Source: Anaerostipes sp. 992a
Lineage (GTDB): Bacteria > Bacillota > Clostridia > Lachnospirales > Lachnospiraceae
DNA length: 64,000 bases
NCBI RefSeq assembly: GCF_001940245.1
Contig: NZ_MJIG01000004.1
Location: 868,001 to 932,000, forward strand
Reading direction: 5' to 3'
Below the pieces are notes generated by a model. The model was given only the letters and a program-made list of their open reading frames with translations, ran no database searches and was not told where the DNA came from. Every line of letters begins with the position of its first letter. Position 1 is the first letter of the stretch. A program made the translations under genes and the position numbers. This document shows positions 29,901-37,823 of the stretch, in pieces.

Positions 29901-30843
29901 CAATCGGAATTTTAATAGATGCTTCTTTACCAGAAATAATCAGGTTCGTCTTTCCTACTTTTTTTCCTTCAATATAGCAGTTTTTATTAGAAATAGTATT
30001 CTTGTATGGTGCCATATCAACACTAGCTACTGATGGATCTTCAATCGACAAAGTTACATTTACTCTTCTGTCATCCGGCGAATCACATCCAAGATCAATA
30101 ATTCCATATGGATATATGTCTTTGGAATAACACCCTGTCTCATAAATATGAACGGCTTCGTTTTTAATGATATCTAATCTGTCTTTTTCAGATACACCCG
30201 TATTTGTTAAATACACACTATGCAAATTCGGTAGTTCTTTTAAAATAGACACATCTGTAAGATTCGGATTCTTCGAAAAATCTATTCGTTCAAGATTAAC
30301 CGCTCTCTCCAGACATTCCAGTTCTTCATTAATTAGTTGTTGATTTGAACAGTACAGCAATTGAGCATTCTTTATTTCTTCCTCATCAATCATATCATCT
30401 TGATTCTCATCTACCTTTTGGCGACCGGACTTTTCAAGATTATAATATATTGTATATGATTTTAATGGAACCACATTCTTTGCTGCTTCTTTTACCGTCA
30501 CCTCAACTGTATCCGTATAAATATCCGCACCTTTTTCAAATTCTGCAGTAATTGTTGCACTTCCTTCACTTTGTGGTTCGTAACGAAATGTAGTATTCCC
30601 ACTCCATCGCCCTTTTTGTCCAACCTTTATAATACTTTCATCACTCGAGGTAAAACTTACTATACAATCAGAATCAACACTTCCTAACGGTATTTCCTTA
30701 AACTGGCCAATCAGCACCTCATCCGTATCAATAAGAATTTCTGGAACTCCTTCAGTTGCTGCTATTGGAACTTTTTCAATTGAGCAATTACAGATTGATA
30801 CAATAAATACCAATATAAAAGCTAAAATCTTTCTTTTTTTCAT
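26998..30843 (-). CDS. Secreted LRR protein with EF-hand-like loops and four Ig-like modules
   Basis: Start taken at the ATG at 30843 (GGGAGG upstream; in-frame ATG at 30864 is less likely), giving about 1281 residues. Seen: signal peptide; a Big_2-like domain; two EF-hand-like calcium loops (DENQDDMIDEEE and DANMDGYVSQNE), each followed by LRRs (LKELPNLHSVYLTNTGVS; ISKLTNLKILHLNGTFTNV); a region of roughly 400 residues resembling bacterial beta-propeller repeats with alternating YxxDGTxW-like strands (LNDGTTWYCDMNF, ASDGTYYVKGEKLI, RTDGTVWSYVYNEF); four Ig-like modules. The layout suggests a calcium-stabilised adhesin. The gene is markedly AT-rich compared with the DGR target next to it. A class 1 promoter precedes it. 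Confidence 0.82.
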   Translation of the reverse strand: MKKRKILAFILVFIVSICNCSIEKVPIAATEGVPEILIDTDEVLIGQFKEIPLGSVDSDCIVSFTSSDESIIKVGQKGRWSGNTTFRYEPQSEGSATITAEFEKGADIYTDTVEVTVKEAAKNVVPLKSYTIYYNLEKSGRQKVDENQDDMIDEEEIKNAQLLYCSNQQLINEELECLERAVNLERIDFSKNPNLTDVSILKELPNLHSVYLTNTGVSEKDRLDIIKNEAVHIYETGCYSKDIYPYGIIDLGCDSPDDRRVNVTLSIEDPSVASVDMAPYKNTISNKNCYIEGKKVGKTNLIISGKEASIKIPIVVEEKPEDLVEMQDKKLLLACDANMDGYVSQNELKTVERATMKYDSDDVIDLSPLEKAPKLRCLELNRVTDEVVEQISKLTNLKILHLNGTFTNVDALEKCKNIISLVLISDQLTDISGISNMKRMGKLQVTSSSVEDYSSIKNMKYLRVMHFSDMNDSIIQAVKNIDFSWISVPDHATAEQILELADLKDKSVVLGSNINSSLSPKARGLYFNDENPFEVSVENTDMVTNNKFTVKGEVDVNVKVKGTNVSKTIHITVKNSDDIESIGNKVDELPVLSQNYEESSLPKFAITKEDGNVYSGYSGKKITDSAETYAADFVYDDGFILRHKVGKNGRDYLGTEDISLTIQDKEIDTILKNYVLTKDHDLYKFDVEGNLTKIDENVKQILLSQTRALFVLYMNGNLVRKSNGEIIISNVSKVLSTEYVVLNDGTTWYCDMNFKISYKVLDVEANNKVKWDGYTPILFAGNSLYYIRNDHSAEEIAKNVKYIFPECQHIYESLDGNLYRIQSKYNRTTKKIEWTSVAINPTDKKFTGLASDGTYYVKGEKLITDIASCTRLMDVNLGYADYAFVRTDGTVWSYVYNEFPEKVSYADEDLSIKMISQPVNYEGTIGEIANFTVEAEGEGLKYQWQYSNDGGVNWKNSSQSGNKTATVEVPITEVRDCQQYRCVVTDAKGSSVTSEAAILKVLKALAIISQPVDYRGEAGETACFNIKAEGEGLEYQWQFSNDDGINWRNSSQSGNKTATVEVPITEVRDRQQYRCVVTDAKGSSVTSEAAILKVLKTLTIISQPINYRGEVNDTANFTVEAEGEGLKYQWQYSNNGGSIWKNSSQSGNKTKTIHVPITEARDGQQYRCVITDETGNSVTSEAAKIIVGVAIEITSQPVDYTGTVGETATFTVQATGEGLKYQWQFSNDDGENWRNSSQSGNKTENVSVPITAARNGQQYRCVVTDGNSNSVISEAGTLIVK

Positions 30844-30879
30844 CCCTATTCCTCCCTTTTTCAAATATTTAATAAAAAA

Positions 30880-30942
30880 AGTATATCATTTCAAAAAAAT
30901 CTTTTCCTGCCATCTACATAAATGACCATCTTAAAGACAAAA
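30880..30942 (-). promoter_or_regulatory. Class 1 promoter of the LRR/EF-hand gene
   Basis: Minus strand: TTTTGTC at 30942-30936, 14 bp, TTATGTA at 30921-30915, exactly 29 bp, TATACT at 30885-30880, 37 bp before the ATG at 30843. The upstream repeat overlaps the T-run of the preceding terminator. Confidence 0.65.
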
Positions 30943-30945
30943 AAA

Positions 30946-30971
30946 ACAGCACACCATCTCTGATATACTGT
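30946..30971 (-). terminator. Second terminator behind the DGR target gene
   Basis: RNA stem ACAGUAUAUC / GGUGUGCUGU (10 bp with G-U pairs), loop AGAGAU, then eight U. It lies about 165 bp after the target stop and ends the long capsule/DGR transcription unit, if that unit reads this far. Confidence 0.82.
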
Positions 30972-31092
30972 CCCTATCCCTCTATTCATCTTACTTACCT
31001 GATTGTTCTATAAAATCAAGATATCCTTCCCTATTTTCTTCCCTTCTCTCCGATCTCTTCACCGGCTTTTTTATAATCCCTAGTATAAAACA

Positions 31093-31116
31093 GGAGAAGG
31101 ACTCTCATCCTTCTCC
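31093..31116 (-). terminator. First hairpin behind the DGR target gene
   Basis: GGAGAAGGA pairs with TCCTTCTCC around CTCTCA, 20 bp after the stop. It is virtually identical to the hairpin at 24785-24808, including the flanking bases. Confidence 0.7.
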
Positions 31117-31135
31117 CATTCATAATAGCAATATC

Positions 31136-34100
31136 TTATTGTACAATCAGCGTTCCTGCCTCTGAAGTCACACAGTTTCCACTTCCATCGGTTACCACAC
31201 AACGGTACTGCTGGCCATTTCTCGCTGCGGTAATCGGCACGCTGACAGTAGCTGTCTTGCAGCCGCTCTGAGAAGAGTTCTTCCAGTTCGCTCCATCATC
31301 ATTGCTATACTGCCACTGGTATCTTAAGCCTTCTCCGCTGGCTTCCACCGTAAATACAGCGGTATCTCCTACTGCTCCCGTATAATCCTTTGGCTGGCTG
31401 GTAATCTCCAGTGCTTCTTTCCCAACGATCAGGGTTCCTGCCTCTGAGATCACGCTGTTTCCACTTCCATCGGTTACCACACAACGGTACTGCTGGCCAT
31501 TTCTCGCTTCGGTGATCGGCACGCTGACAGTAGCCGTCTTGCAGCCGCTCTGGGAAGAGTTCTTCCATGTTACTCCTTTATCATTGCTGTACTGCCACTG
31601 GTATCTTAAGCCTTCTCCGCTGGCTTCCACCGTAAATACAGCGGTCTCTCCCACTGCTCCCGTATAATCCTCCGGCTGGCTGATGATCGCAAGTGCTTCT
31701 TTTGCAGCGATCAGGGTTCCTGCCTCTGAAGTCACACGGTTTCCACTTCCATCGGTTACCACACAGCGGTACTGCTGGCCGTTTCTTGCCTTTGTGATCG
31801 GCACGCTGACAGTAGCTGTCTTACAGCCGCTCTGGGAAGAGTTTCTCCAGTTCGCTCCACCATCATTACTAAACTGCCATTGATAGGTCAATCCTTCTCC
31901 AGCAGCTCCTACGGTAAAGCTTGCCGTCTCTCCCACTGCTCCCGTATAATCCTCCGGCTGGCTGGTGATCGCAAGTGCTTCTTTTGCAGCGATCAGGGTT
32001 CCTGCCTCTGAGGTCACACAGTTGCCGTTTTCATCGGTTACGATGCAGCGGTACTGCTGGCCATCTCTCGCTTCGGTGACCGGCACCTGGATCGTGTCCG
32101 TCTTGTTTCCGCTCTGGGAGGAATTCCTCCAGCTGGCTCCACCATCATTACTAAACTGCCACTGATAGGTCAATCCTTCTCCAGCAGCTCCTACAGTAAA
32201 GCTTGCTGTATCTCCCACTGCTCCTGTGTAGTCTTCCGGCTGGCTGGTGATCGCAAGTGCTGATCCTTTTGTAAGATCCACGCTCCTCATGATCGTGTTG
32301 TTCTCCGTAAAGAATTCTTCCTGATCTGCCGTGGCCACTGCTGTAAACGTTCCGGAAGGATATTCCTGGTCCCCCAGATCCATGCTGATGATCTGGCTCT
32401 GGCCACTCTCCAGAGGATCTAGCGAAACGGAATAAACCGGCTCTTCGCTATTGTCCGGGGCATATACATCCAGAGTGCCTCCACTGGCTGCCATACCTAC
32501 ATTCTCTATCTTGCAGGATAAGATACGGCTGTCTCCCGTAACTGTCAGTTCTTCACTCAGCTGCAGGTCACAATAGCCAATGCCCAGTTCTTTTGTATCA
32601 TCCTGCTCATCTGCATCACTGCTGCCATCTGCATTTTCGATCCTTACCGTATAAGTATCCCGGTCCATCTGATCCGGAAGCACCAGTCCGATGTCAAAGC
32701 TGCTTTCACCAGATGGAGCCAGATCTACCTCCTGCTCTTTCTCAAGCAGCACGGCTCCTTTTCCATCCGTGACTGTAATGGACAGGGCATCTACCTGCTG
32801 ATCGCCGTTATTGCGTACTTCAAGGGTGATCGGAAGTTCTCCTCCGCCTGCCACATCCTCCTGCTGATAGACCGCAGATAAAAGCGTCAGATTATTGGAA
32901 GCATCTAGTTTTTTCCACACCAGATCACTGTCATCCTCCACATCATCTTCTGCAATGGTCACCTGCTTTAACATTCCCGTACAGTATGTATCCCCATTGA
33001 CCGATGCGATGCCCAGATTATCCAGATATTGTTCCTGATCCGTGATCTGGATCGGTTCTGACCAGGCTCCCTGGGCTTTGTTGTATACGACTTTATACAG
33101 ATTAGAGGCCTTCTGCGTTGCTGACGCATAATACAAGGTACTTCCATCTATGATATAAGTACTGTTTAGATCCGTGACCGCTCCTTCCATTGGATGGGTG
33201 ATGGCTGCTCCATCTGTCGTAGCTGCCAAAGTTCCATTCTCGATATAGATCAGGGATGCAAGACCGGTATCCGGCATAACAGCAAAGGAAGGGGCTGATA
33301 CGCTGCCTGTTGCGATCTTTTGGCTGTCCCCATCCAGTGTGCAGATGGATACGGTGACATCATCCGCTGTCCCCAGATCATTGTCTCCATCTGTGGCATA
33401 AGCGATGTAAGGACTGCCTCCCATGCTTCCCATGCTAAGCCCGGTCACCGCATGCAATCCTGTCAGGATCTCCTTTGGCTCTGTCCAGGCCCCGTCTACG
33501 TATTGGCTATAACGGAGCATGTTGGTGCTATTTTGTCCATAGATCTCAAAATCCTTGTTTGCGACCCATACTGCCGTAGGGACTCCGTCAAGGGTCCCCA
33601 CATCTACCGCATGTTCGTACAGGGTATTGTCGTCAGAGAGCACTGTCAGATCCTCAAAAGCACCGGCCTCACTATCATAGCGGCTCACACAGACCTGAAG
33701 GGAGGATGCATATTCTTCCATATCCCCATTCCAGTCATCTGCATAAGCCTGATCTGCCTGCAGGCAGGCCAGATAGATACCTTCTCCTCCTCCAGAGGTC
33801 CGGATAAAGCCGGAGGAGACTCCTTCCTGTCCAAGTCCTGACGGAGCTGACCAGGAATTGGTGTCCGCATCAAATACCGAATAGCTGACCCTGGACTGAT
33901 TGTACTCATTCTGTGCCGTATCCGCCTTGTTAAAGGCCAACACCATATGCGCCCCATCCGATGCCAGGACCGGGGCACTGTTGCGGTAGGTGCCGGATAA
34001 TAACGTCTGAAACTCGCTGCTGTCCATGCTCCTGCTCCTTGCTCTCCCTGCTCTCCCCGCATTCCAGGAAGATTCTCCAGACAGATAGCTGGTATCCGAA

Positions 34101-36742
34101 AGCTCATACTGACTCTTGCTGTACAGCCCCTGCATCCATTCTTCTTCCTGAGCCGTCCCTTCCTCTGCGAGACTCCGCGTGCCATTGGTCCTGGAATAGA
34201 GAGGCCAGGTGTTATAGGCAAAACTCTTCTTGGCTTCCCAGGAAGCAAAGTAGAGCTTCGCTCCCAGTTCTCCGGTCAGATCCACCGTGTTGCATTTAAA
34301 GTTTCCATTGGTCCCCAGAAGAGCAAAGTCCATGTCAATCCTGCCGCTTCCATAGGCTCCTCCTCCCACCAGGCCTTTGACTCCGATCCCTCCAAATACT
34401 TCCATGCCGATCCCCGGTGCAAATGTCGCATTTCCAGAGAATACCGATTTGTTAAAGTCATACTCCAGCTTTCCTTCCAGCTTTCCGGATGCTTCCCCCT
34501 TGATCTGTACAGTGACAGGTACTGCATACGCTACAAATTGAAAATTCTTCTTGGCACTTCCCTCCAGCAGGAAATATACCGTACCGGAAGCCTGTGTCAT
34601 ACCCTTTTCGTTCCAGTCTCCCTCTATGAAGCCACAGACGCTCAGGCTGGCATCGGTATCCAGTGGAAAGGTACTCTTTCCCTTGTTCTTTAAGAGCTTC
34701 TGGAGTTCCTTTTTCGTCGTTTTGGAATCTATGTTCATGCTGGCAGCCTTCACCGCCTGCTTCATCTTCTTTTTAGCATCTTGATACTGCTCTTTGACGC
34801 TTTTCTTCCCATCTTTGTTCCAGACCTCTATGTTGATCCCTCCATAGATCTTCCCGTCTGAGACCTGCAACTCTACCGGAATGTCCTCCGGCAGCTTCAT
34901 CTTCACTGTCGTATTGCCTACGAATGGAACATCCTCGGATACGGCAAAGGAAATGCTGTCGCTTAACTTAAAATAAGTATCTTTCACTGCCGCATCATCG
35001 GTAAAGGACAGATTGATCTTCGTGATGGCCACAGTGCCGTCCTGACCGGTGACATGGACCTTGACCTTCCCTCCTTCGGAAAACTGGCTGATTGCCAGAT
35101 CACGGAAGTTCCCATCCGTACTGGATGCGATCTTTGCTGTTCCCTGATACAGATCATATCTCTTTGCCTTGGATGGATCACAGGCCCTGCATATCAGGCT
35201 GAACTTCCCATCATCCAGCAGGTTTGCATTGGAATTGGTCAGACTGAGCCGCTTTGTTTCTGACAGGAGGCTGACATTCCTGATTCCGCCCTTGTATCTG
35301 GCACTTTTAAGCTTGCAGTCGGATTCCTTTTCCGAATACAGGATCACATACTCATAACCATTCTCACTCTTCTCATAGTCTTCATCCGCATTGGAATACG
35401 GCTTATATCCATCACAGGTGACCGTAAGCTTGGGGTCTTCTACCGTAGAGCGGGAAAAGACTGCCGTACCGGAAGCATCCGTCACTTTCTCCGTTCCCGC
35501 AAAGGTTACTTTCGCATCCGGTACCGGCTCTCCAGAAGAATCTGTCACATAGATCGCGTACTCACCATCCTTTACTGATACCTTGATATACTGATCATCG
35601 CCGCCCACTTCGTTCTCTGTCCCATCGGAGCATACCTTCCCGGCATAGGACCACTGAGAAGATGAGAGATTCAGATACAAAGCCGGCCGCACACCATAAT
35701 CCTTGTCGTAGACATTATAGCCGACATTGTCCACGTAGCCACTACTGTTTACACGCGTAGCACAATACGTATAATAGCCCGGCGAGCGCAGCCACCAGTC
35801 GCAGTTGCCCTGGTTGGCTGTGCTGATACTACTCCATGTTCCCATCGCCTTTGCATACACACTGCTCTTACTCCTTCTGCCTTCATCATGGATACCGCTA
35901 TCCTTTACAAATCCATAAGAAACGGCGGTGTCTGTACGATAGACCTGTGATTCTGAAAGAAGAAAGACCTCATCACTGGTATCATTGCCTCCTTCTGTCC
36001 CGCAAGAAAGATTATCTTTATTTTCTACCTTTGTAGTCGCAACAAAATCCTGTTCGGAAGCTGTAAACGCACTATCCAGAAAGTTCTTGCTGCTATAGTC
36101 CACTCCATTCTGGTTGCTTCCGGCACCATATCCATTTAACCAGCTTCTTATGGTGCTGCTCTCCCAGGTGACAGATTCATGATCCAAATGATATTTCTGG
36201 TCATCCAACGCACGGTCTGACAATAGCAATGCCTGATCTCCATCTTTTTGTAACACCCGCCATTTGATCGCCTCATAGCGAAAGTAATGATAGGAGGTAG
36301 CATCTGACCAGTTATAATAAACAGATGAACCACTAGTTCCATAGGTAGCATCTGCCTTTTTCATCCTGCGGTATTTCCTCCCCCCTATGGTAATATCATT
36401 GTTTTCATCCCAACCTGTGGCTGCTTCCAAAGAAGCATAGATGCTGTCAGATACGACCAGATCCCCATCTGCAAGCATGCTTTTACTTAAAGCTGTATAA
36501 TTCTCACTCATTTTAGAAGTGATCACTTCTGCCTGTGGATAACTTCCAAAGTAGATACAGTCCCAGGTGACCTTCTGACCTGCATCCATCGTAGAATCCT
36601 CAACGATCCTCGGATTGGATATGGATGCGGCTCTCGTATCCGCCGGTGTCAGTGTAAGCAGACCGACTGTCATAAGTACTGTAAGCAACAGCGAGACCGT
36701 TTTCCTGACTATAGCTATCCATTTCCCTGATTTCTTTTTCAT
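31136..36742 (-). CDS. DGR target: giant surface protein with N-terminal variable DUF6273-type domain and four Ig-like modules
   Basis: An 1868-residue secreted protein; start at 36742 with AAAGGAGG upstream. Order seen: signal peptide (VSLLLTVLMTVGLLTLTPAD); DUF6273-type domain at about residues 55-370, opening WDCIYFGSYPQ and closing with WWLRSPG...GVRPALYLNL; a carboxypeptidase-regulatory-like domain (VPDAKVTFAGTEKVTDASGT); beta-rich stalk with a Gly-rich segment (GGIGVKGLVGGGAYGSG); a long region of probable propeller-type repeats; CARDB-like domains (LPITLEVRNNGDQQVDAL); four Ig-like modules. Residues about 316-353 are encoded by the variable repeat, whose differences from the template are almost only at adenines. 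The domain therefore probably binds diverse ligands at the cell surface. The gene overlaps the reverse transcriptase frame by 143 bp and has no promoter of its own that I can see. It is GC-richer than the neighbouring surface genes. No LPXTG motif is present. Confidence 0.9.
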   Translation of the reverse strand: MKKKSGKWIAIVRKTVSLLLTVLMTVGLLTLTPADTRAASISNPRIVEDSTMDAGQKVTWDCIYFGSYPQAEVITSKMSENYTALSKSMLADGDLVVSDSIYASLEAATGWDENNDITIGGRKYRRMKKADATYGTSGSSVYYNWSDATSYHYFRYEAIKWRVLQKDGDQALLLSDRALDDQKYHLDHESVTWESSTIRSWLNGYGAGSNQNGVDYSSKNFLDSAFTASEQDFVATTKVENKDNLSCGTEGGNDTSDEVFLLSESQVYRTDTAVSYGFVKDSGIHDEGRRSKSSVYAKAMGTWSSISTANQGNCDWWLRSPGYYTYCATRVNSSGYVDNVGYNVYDKDYGVRPALYLNLSSSQWSYAGKVCSDGTENEVGGDDQYIKVSVKDGEYAIYVTDSSGEPVPDAKVTFAGTEKVTDASGTAVFSRSTVEDPKLTVTCDGYKPYSNADEDYEKSENGYEYVILYSEKESDCKLKSARYKGGIRNVSLLSETKRLSLTNSNANLLDDGKFSLICRACDPSKAKRYDLYQGTAKIASSTDGNFRDLAISQFSEGGKVKVHVTGQDGTVAITKINLSFTDDAAVKDTYFKLSDSISFAVSEDVPFVGNTTVKMKLPEDIPVELQVSDGKIYGGINIEVWNKDGKKSVKEQYQDAKKKMKQAVKAASMNIDSKTTKKELQKLLKNKGKSTFPLDTDASLSVCGFIEGDWNEKGMTQASGTVYFLLEGSAKKNFQFVAYAVPVTVQIKGEASGKLEGKLEYDFNKSVFSGNATFAPGIGMEVFGGIGVKGLVGGGAYGSGRIDMDFALLGTNGNFKCNTVDLTGELGAKLYFASWEAKKSFAYNTWPLYSRTNGTRSLAEEGTAQEEEWMQGLYSKSQYELSDTSYLSGESSWNAGRAGRARSRSMDSSEFQTLLSGTYRNSAPVLASDGAHMVLAFNKADTAQNEYNQSRVSYSVFDADTNSWSAPSGLGQEGVSSGFIRTSGGGEGIYLACLQADQAYADDWNGDMEEYASSLQVCVSRYDSEAGAFEDLTVLSDDNTLYEHAVDVGTLDGVPTAVWVANKDFEIYGQNSTNMLRYSQYVDGAWTEPKEILTGLHAVTGLSMGSMGGSPYIAYATDGDNDLGTADDVTVSICTLDGDSQKIATGSVSAPSFAVMPDTGLASLIYIENGTLAATTDGAAITHPMEGAVTDLNSTYIIDGSTLYYASATQKASNLYKVVYNKAQGAWSEPIQITDQEQYLDNLGIASVNGDTYCTGMLKQVTIAEDDVEDDSDLVWKKLDASNNLTLLSAVYQQEDVAGGGELPITLEVRNNGDQQVDALSITVTDGKGAVLLEKEQEVDLAPSGESSFDIGLVLPDQMDRDTYTVRIENADGSSDADEQDDTKELGIGYCDLQLSEELTVTGDSRILSCKIENVGMAASGGTLDVYAPDNSEEPVYSVSLDPLESGQSQIISMDLGDQEYPSGTFTAVATADQEEFFTENNTIMRSVDLTKGSALAITSQPEDYTGAVGDTASFTVGAAGEGLTYQWQFSNDGGASWRNSSQSGNKTDTIQVPVTEARDGQQYRCIVTDENGNCVTSEAGTLIAAKEALAITSQPEDYTGAVGETASFTVGAAGEGLTYQWQFSNDGGANWRNSSQSGCKTATVSVPITKARNGQQYRCVVTDGSGNRVTSEAGTLIAAKEALAIISQPEDYTGAVGETAVFTVEASGEGLRYQWQYSNDKGVTWKNSSQSGCKTATVSVPITEARNGQQYRCVVTDGSGNSVISEAGTLIVGKEALEITSQPKDYTGAVGDTAVFTVEASGEGLRYQWQYSNDDGANWKNSSQSGCKTATVSVPITAARNGQQYRCVVTDGSGNCVTSEAGTLIVQ
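35683..35797 (-). repeat. DGR variable repeat (VR)
   Basis: 115 bp aligned without gaps to the template repeat at 38036-38150. On the coding strand both start TGGTGGCTGCGCTCGCCGGG and end GGTGTGCGGCCGG. There are 18 differences: 17 where the template has A (17 of 40 template adenines changed) and one T-to-G change (1 of 75 other bases). Template AAT/AAC codons have become Tyr, Cys, Arg, Ser, Asp, Val and Lys. The GC-rich constant end next to GVRP is the expected site where mutagenic homology begins. Confidence 0.95.
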
Positions 36743-37805
36743 GGCGTTCTCTCTCCTCCTTTGTCTCTGTCGATAATACTAAGTGGTTTAATAAATTTTT
36801 TTGTAAGCAGTAGGTATTTCCGTGAGATAGATGTCCAAGGTAACTATTCAAACTCCTGTTTATCGCCTCCATATCCATAATTCCTGTTCGATATGCATGA
36901 CGAAACCTTTTCAGTCGCTTTTTGATTCTCTTTTTATTGATTGTTCGAAGCTTACGAATGACTTTTCCTGTATCGGTCAGATAAAAATGAAATCCAAGAT
37001 AATCAATTCCCTGAGATAATGGTACAATCTGAGTTTTCTGATTAAGTGCTACTTTTCTTTCTTTATCAAGGTATTCTCTCATCTGTGACAAACACTCCAT
37101 CAGATACTGTTTATCATCATGTACGATAATTCCATCATCCATATATCTCGTATAAAACTTTGTTCTAAATTTTTCCTTGATCATTCTATCCAATCCATCC
37201 AGATAGTAAAGTGCAAACCATGAACTAGTCTGGTTTCCCAATGGAATTCCTCTACCTGATTCCCATTCATAGCTGTCAATAAAAAGCTTGATCAACCAAA
37301 GAACTTTTTCATCATATTCAAAAGCCCTTTTAAATAATTCATATAATATCTCATGATCAATTGATTGAAAAAACTTTCGTACATCGAACTTTAAGAAAAA
37401 TCCATTAGTACCATGTTTTCGATAAAAGCGATGAAGAAATTCCTCTAATCGATCAAGTGCAAAATGTGTCCCTTTCCCCTTGCGACTTGCAGCATTATCA
37501 TATATCAGATGCCTTTCCATATATGGTTCAATCACGTTGTCACATAATGAATGCTGTACGATGCGATCTCGATATTGTAACGCATGGATATTTCTTTCTT
37601 TAGGATCATATATTTTAAATTCATTATAAGGTCTTGGTCGATATCTCCCTGTCTTTAATTCCCACTGCAGCTTACATAATTGTTGCCCTAAATCCAATTC
37701 AAAACTAACAACGTCCTTCTGTTGTCGTTTTCCCTTTCTGGATTTTTTATGTGCTTCATATAAATGTTCAAATGAACATATTTGTTCATACTTATTTTGG
37801 TTAAT
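36600..37805 (-). CDS. DGR reverse transcriptase
   Basis: Reverse transcriptase that in DGRs copies the template-repeat RNA with errors at adenines. Seen: fingers segment with PKERNIHALQYRDRIVQHSL; motif FFLKFDVRKFFQSIDHEIL; DGR-type motif 4 GIPLGNQTSSWFALYYLDGL; catalytic RYMDDGIIVH; thumb region YLGHLSHGNTYCL. No maturase or endonuclease domain is present. The family-typical N-terminus (YEQICSFEHLYEAHKKSRKG) lies upstream of the first standard start, a TTG at 37697. That frame is open to a stop at 37823 but has no ATG, GTG or TTG before 37697. An ATT at 37805 with AAAGGA nine bases upstream is the best candidate, which I use here with caution. The last 47 or so codons overlap the signal-peptide region of the target and may be a non-conserved tail. 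Confidence 0.9.
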   Translation of the reverse strand: MNQNKYEQICSFEHLYEAHKKSRKGKRQQKDVVSFELDLGQQLCKLQWELKTGRYRPRPYNEFKIYDPKERNIHALQYRDRIVQHSLCDNVIEPYMERHLIYDNAASRKGKGTHFALDRLEEFLHRFYRKHGTNGFFLKFDVRKFFQSIDHEILYELFKRAFEYDEKVLWLIKLFIDSYEWESGRGIPLGNQTSSWFALYYLDGLDRMIKEKFRTKFYTRYMDDGIIVHDDKQYLMECLSQMREYLDKERKVALNQKTQIVPLSQGIDYLGFHFYLTDTGKVIRKLRTINKKRIKKRLKRFRHAYRTGIMDMEAINRSLNSYLGHLSHGNTYCLQKNLLNHLVLSTETKEERERHEKEIREMDSYSQENGLAVAYSTYDSRSAYTDTGGYESRIHIQSEDR

Positions 37806-37823
37806 TCTTTCACATCCTTTCTA

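Noticed and set aside
33320-33841. 173-codon plus-strand open frame
   Set aside because: Antisense to the DGR target; arises from its GC-rich codons.
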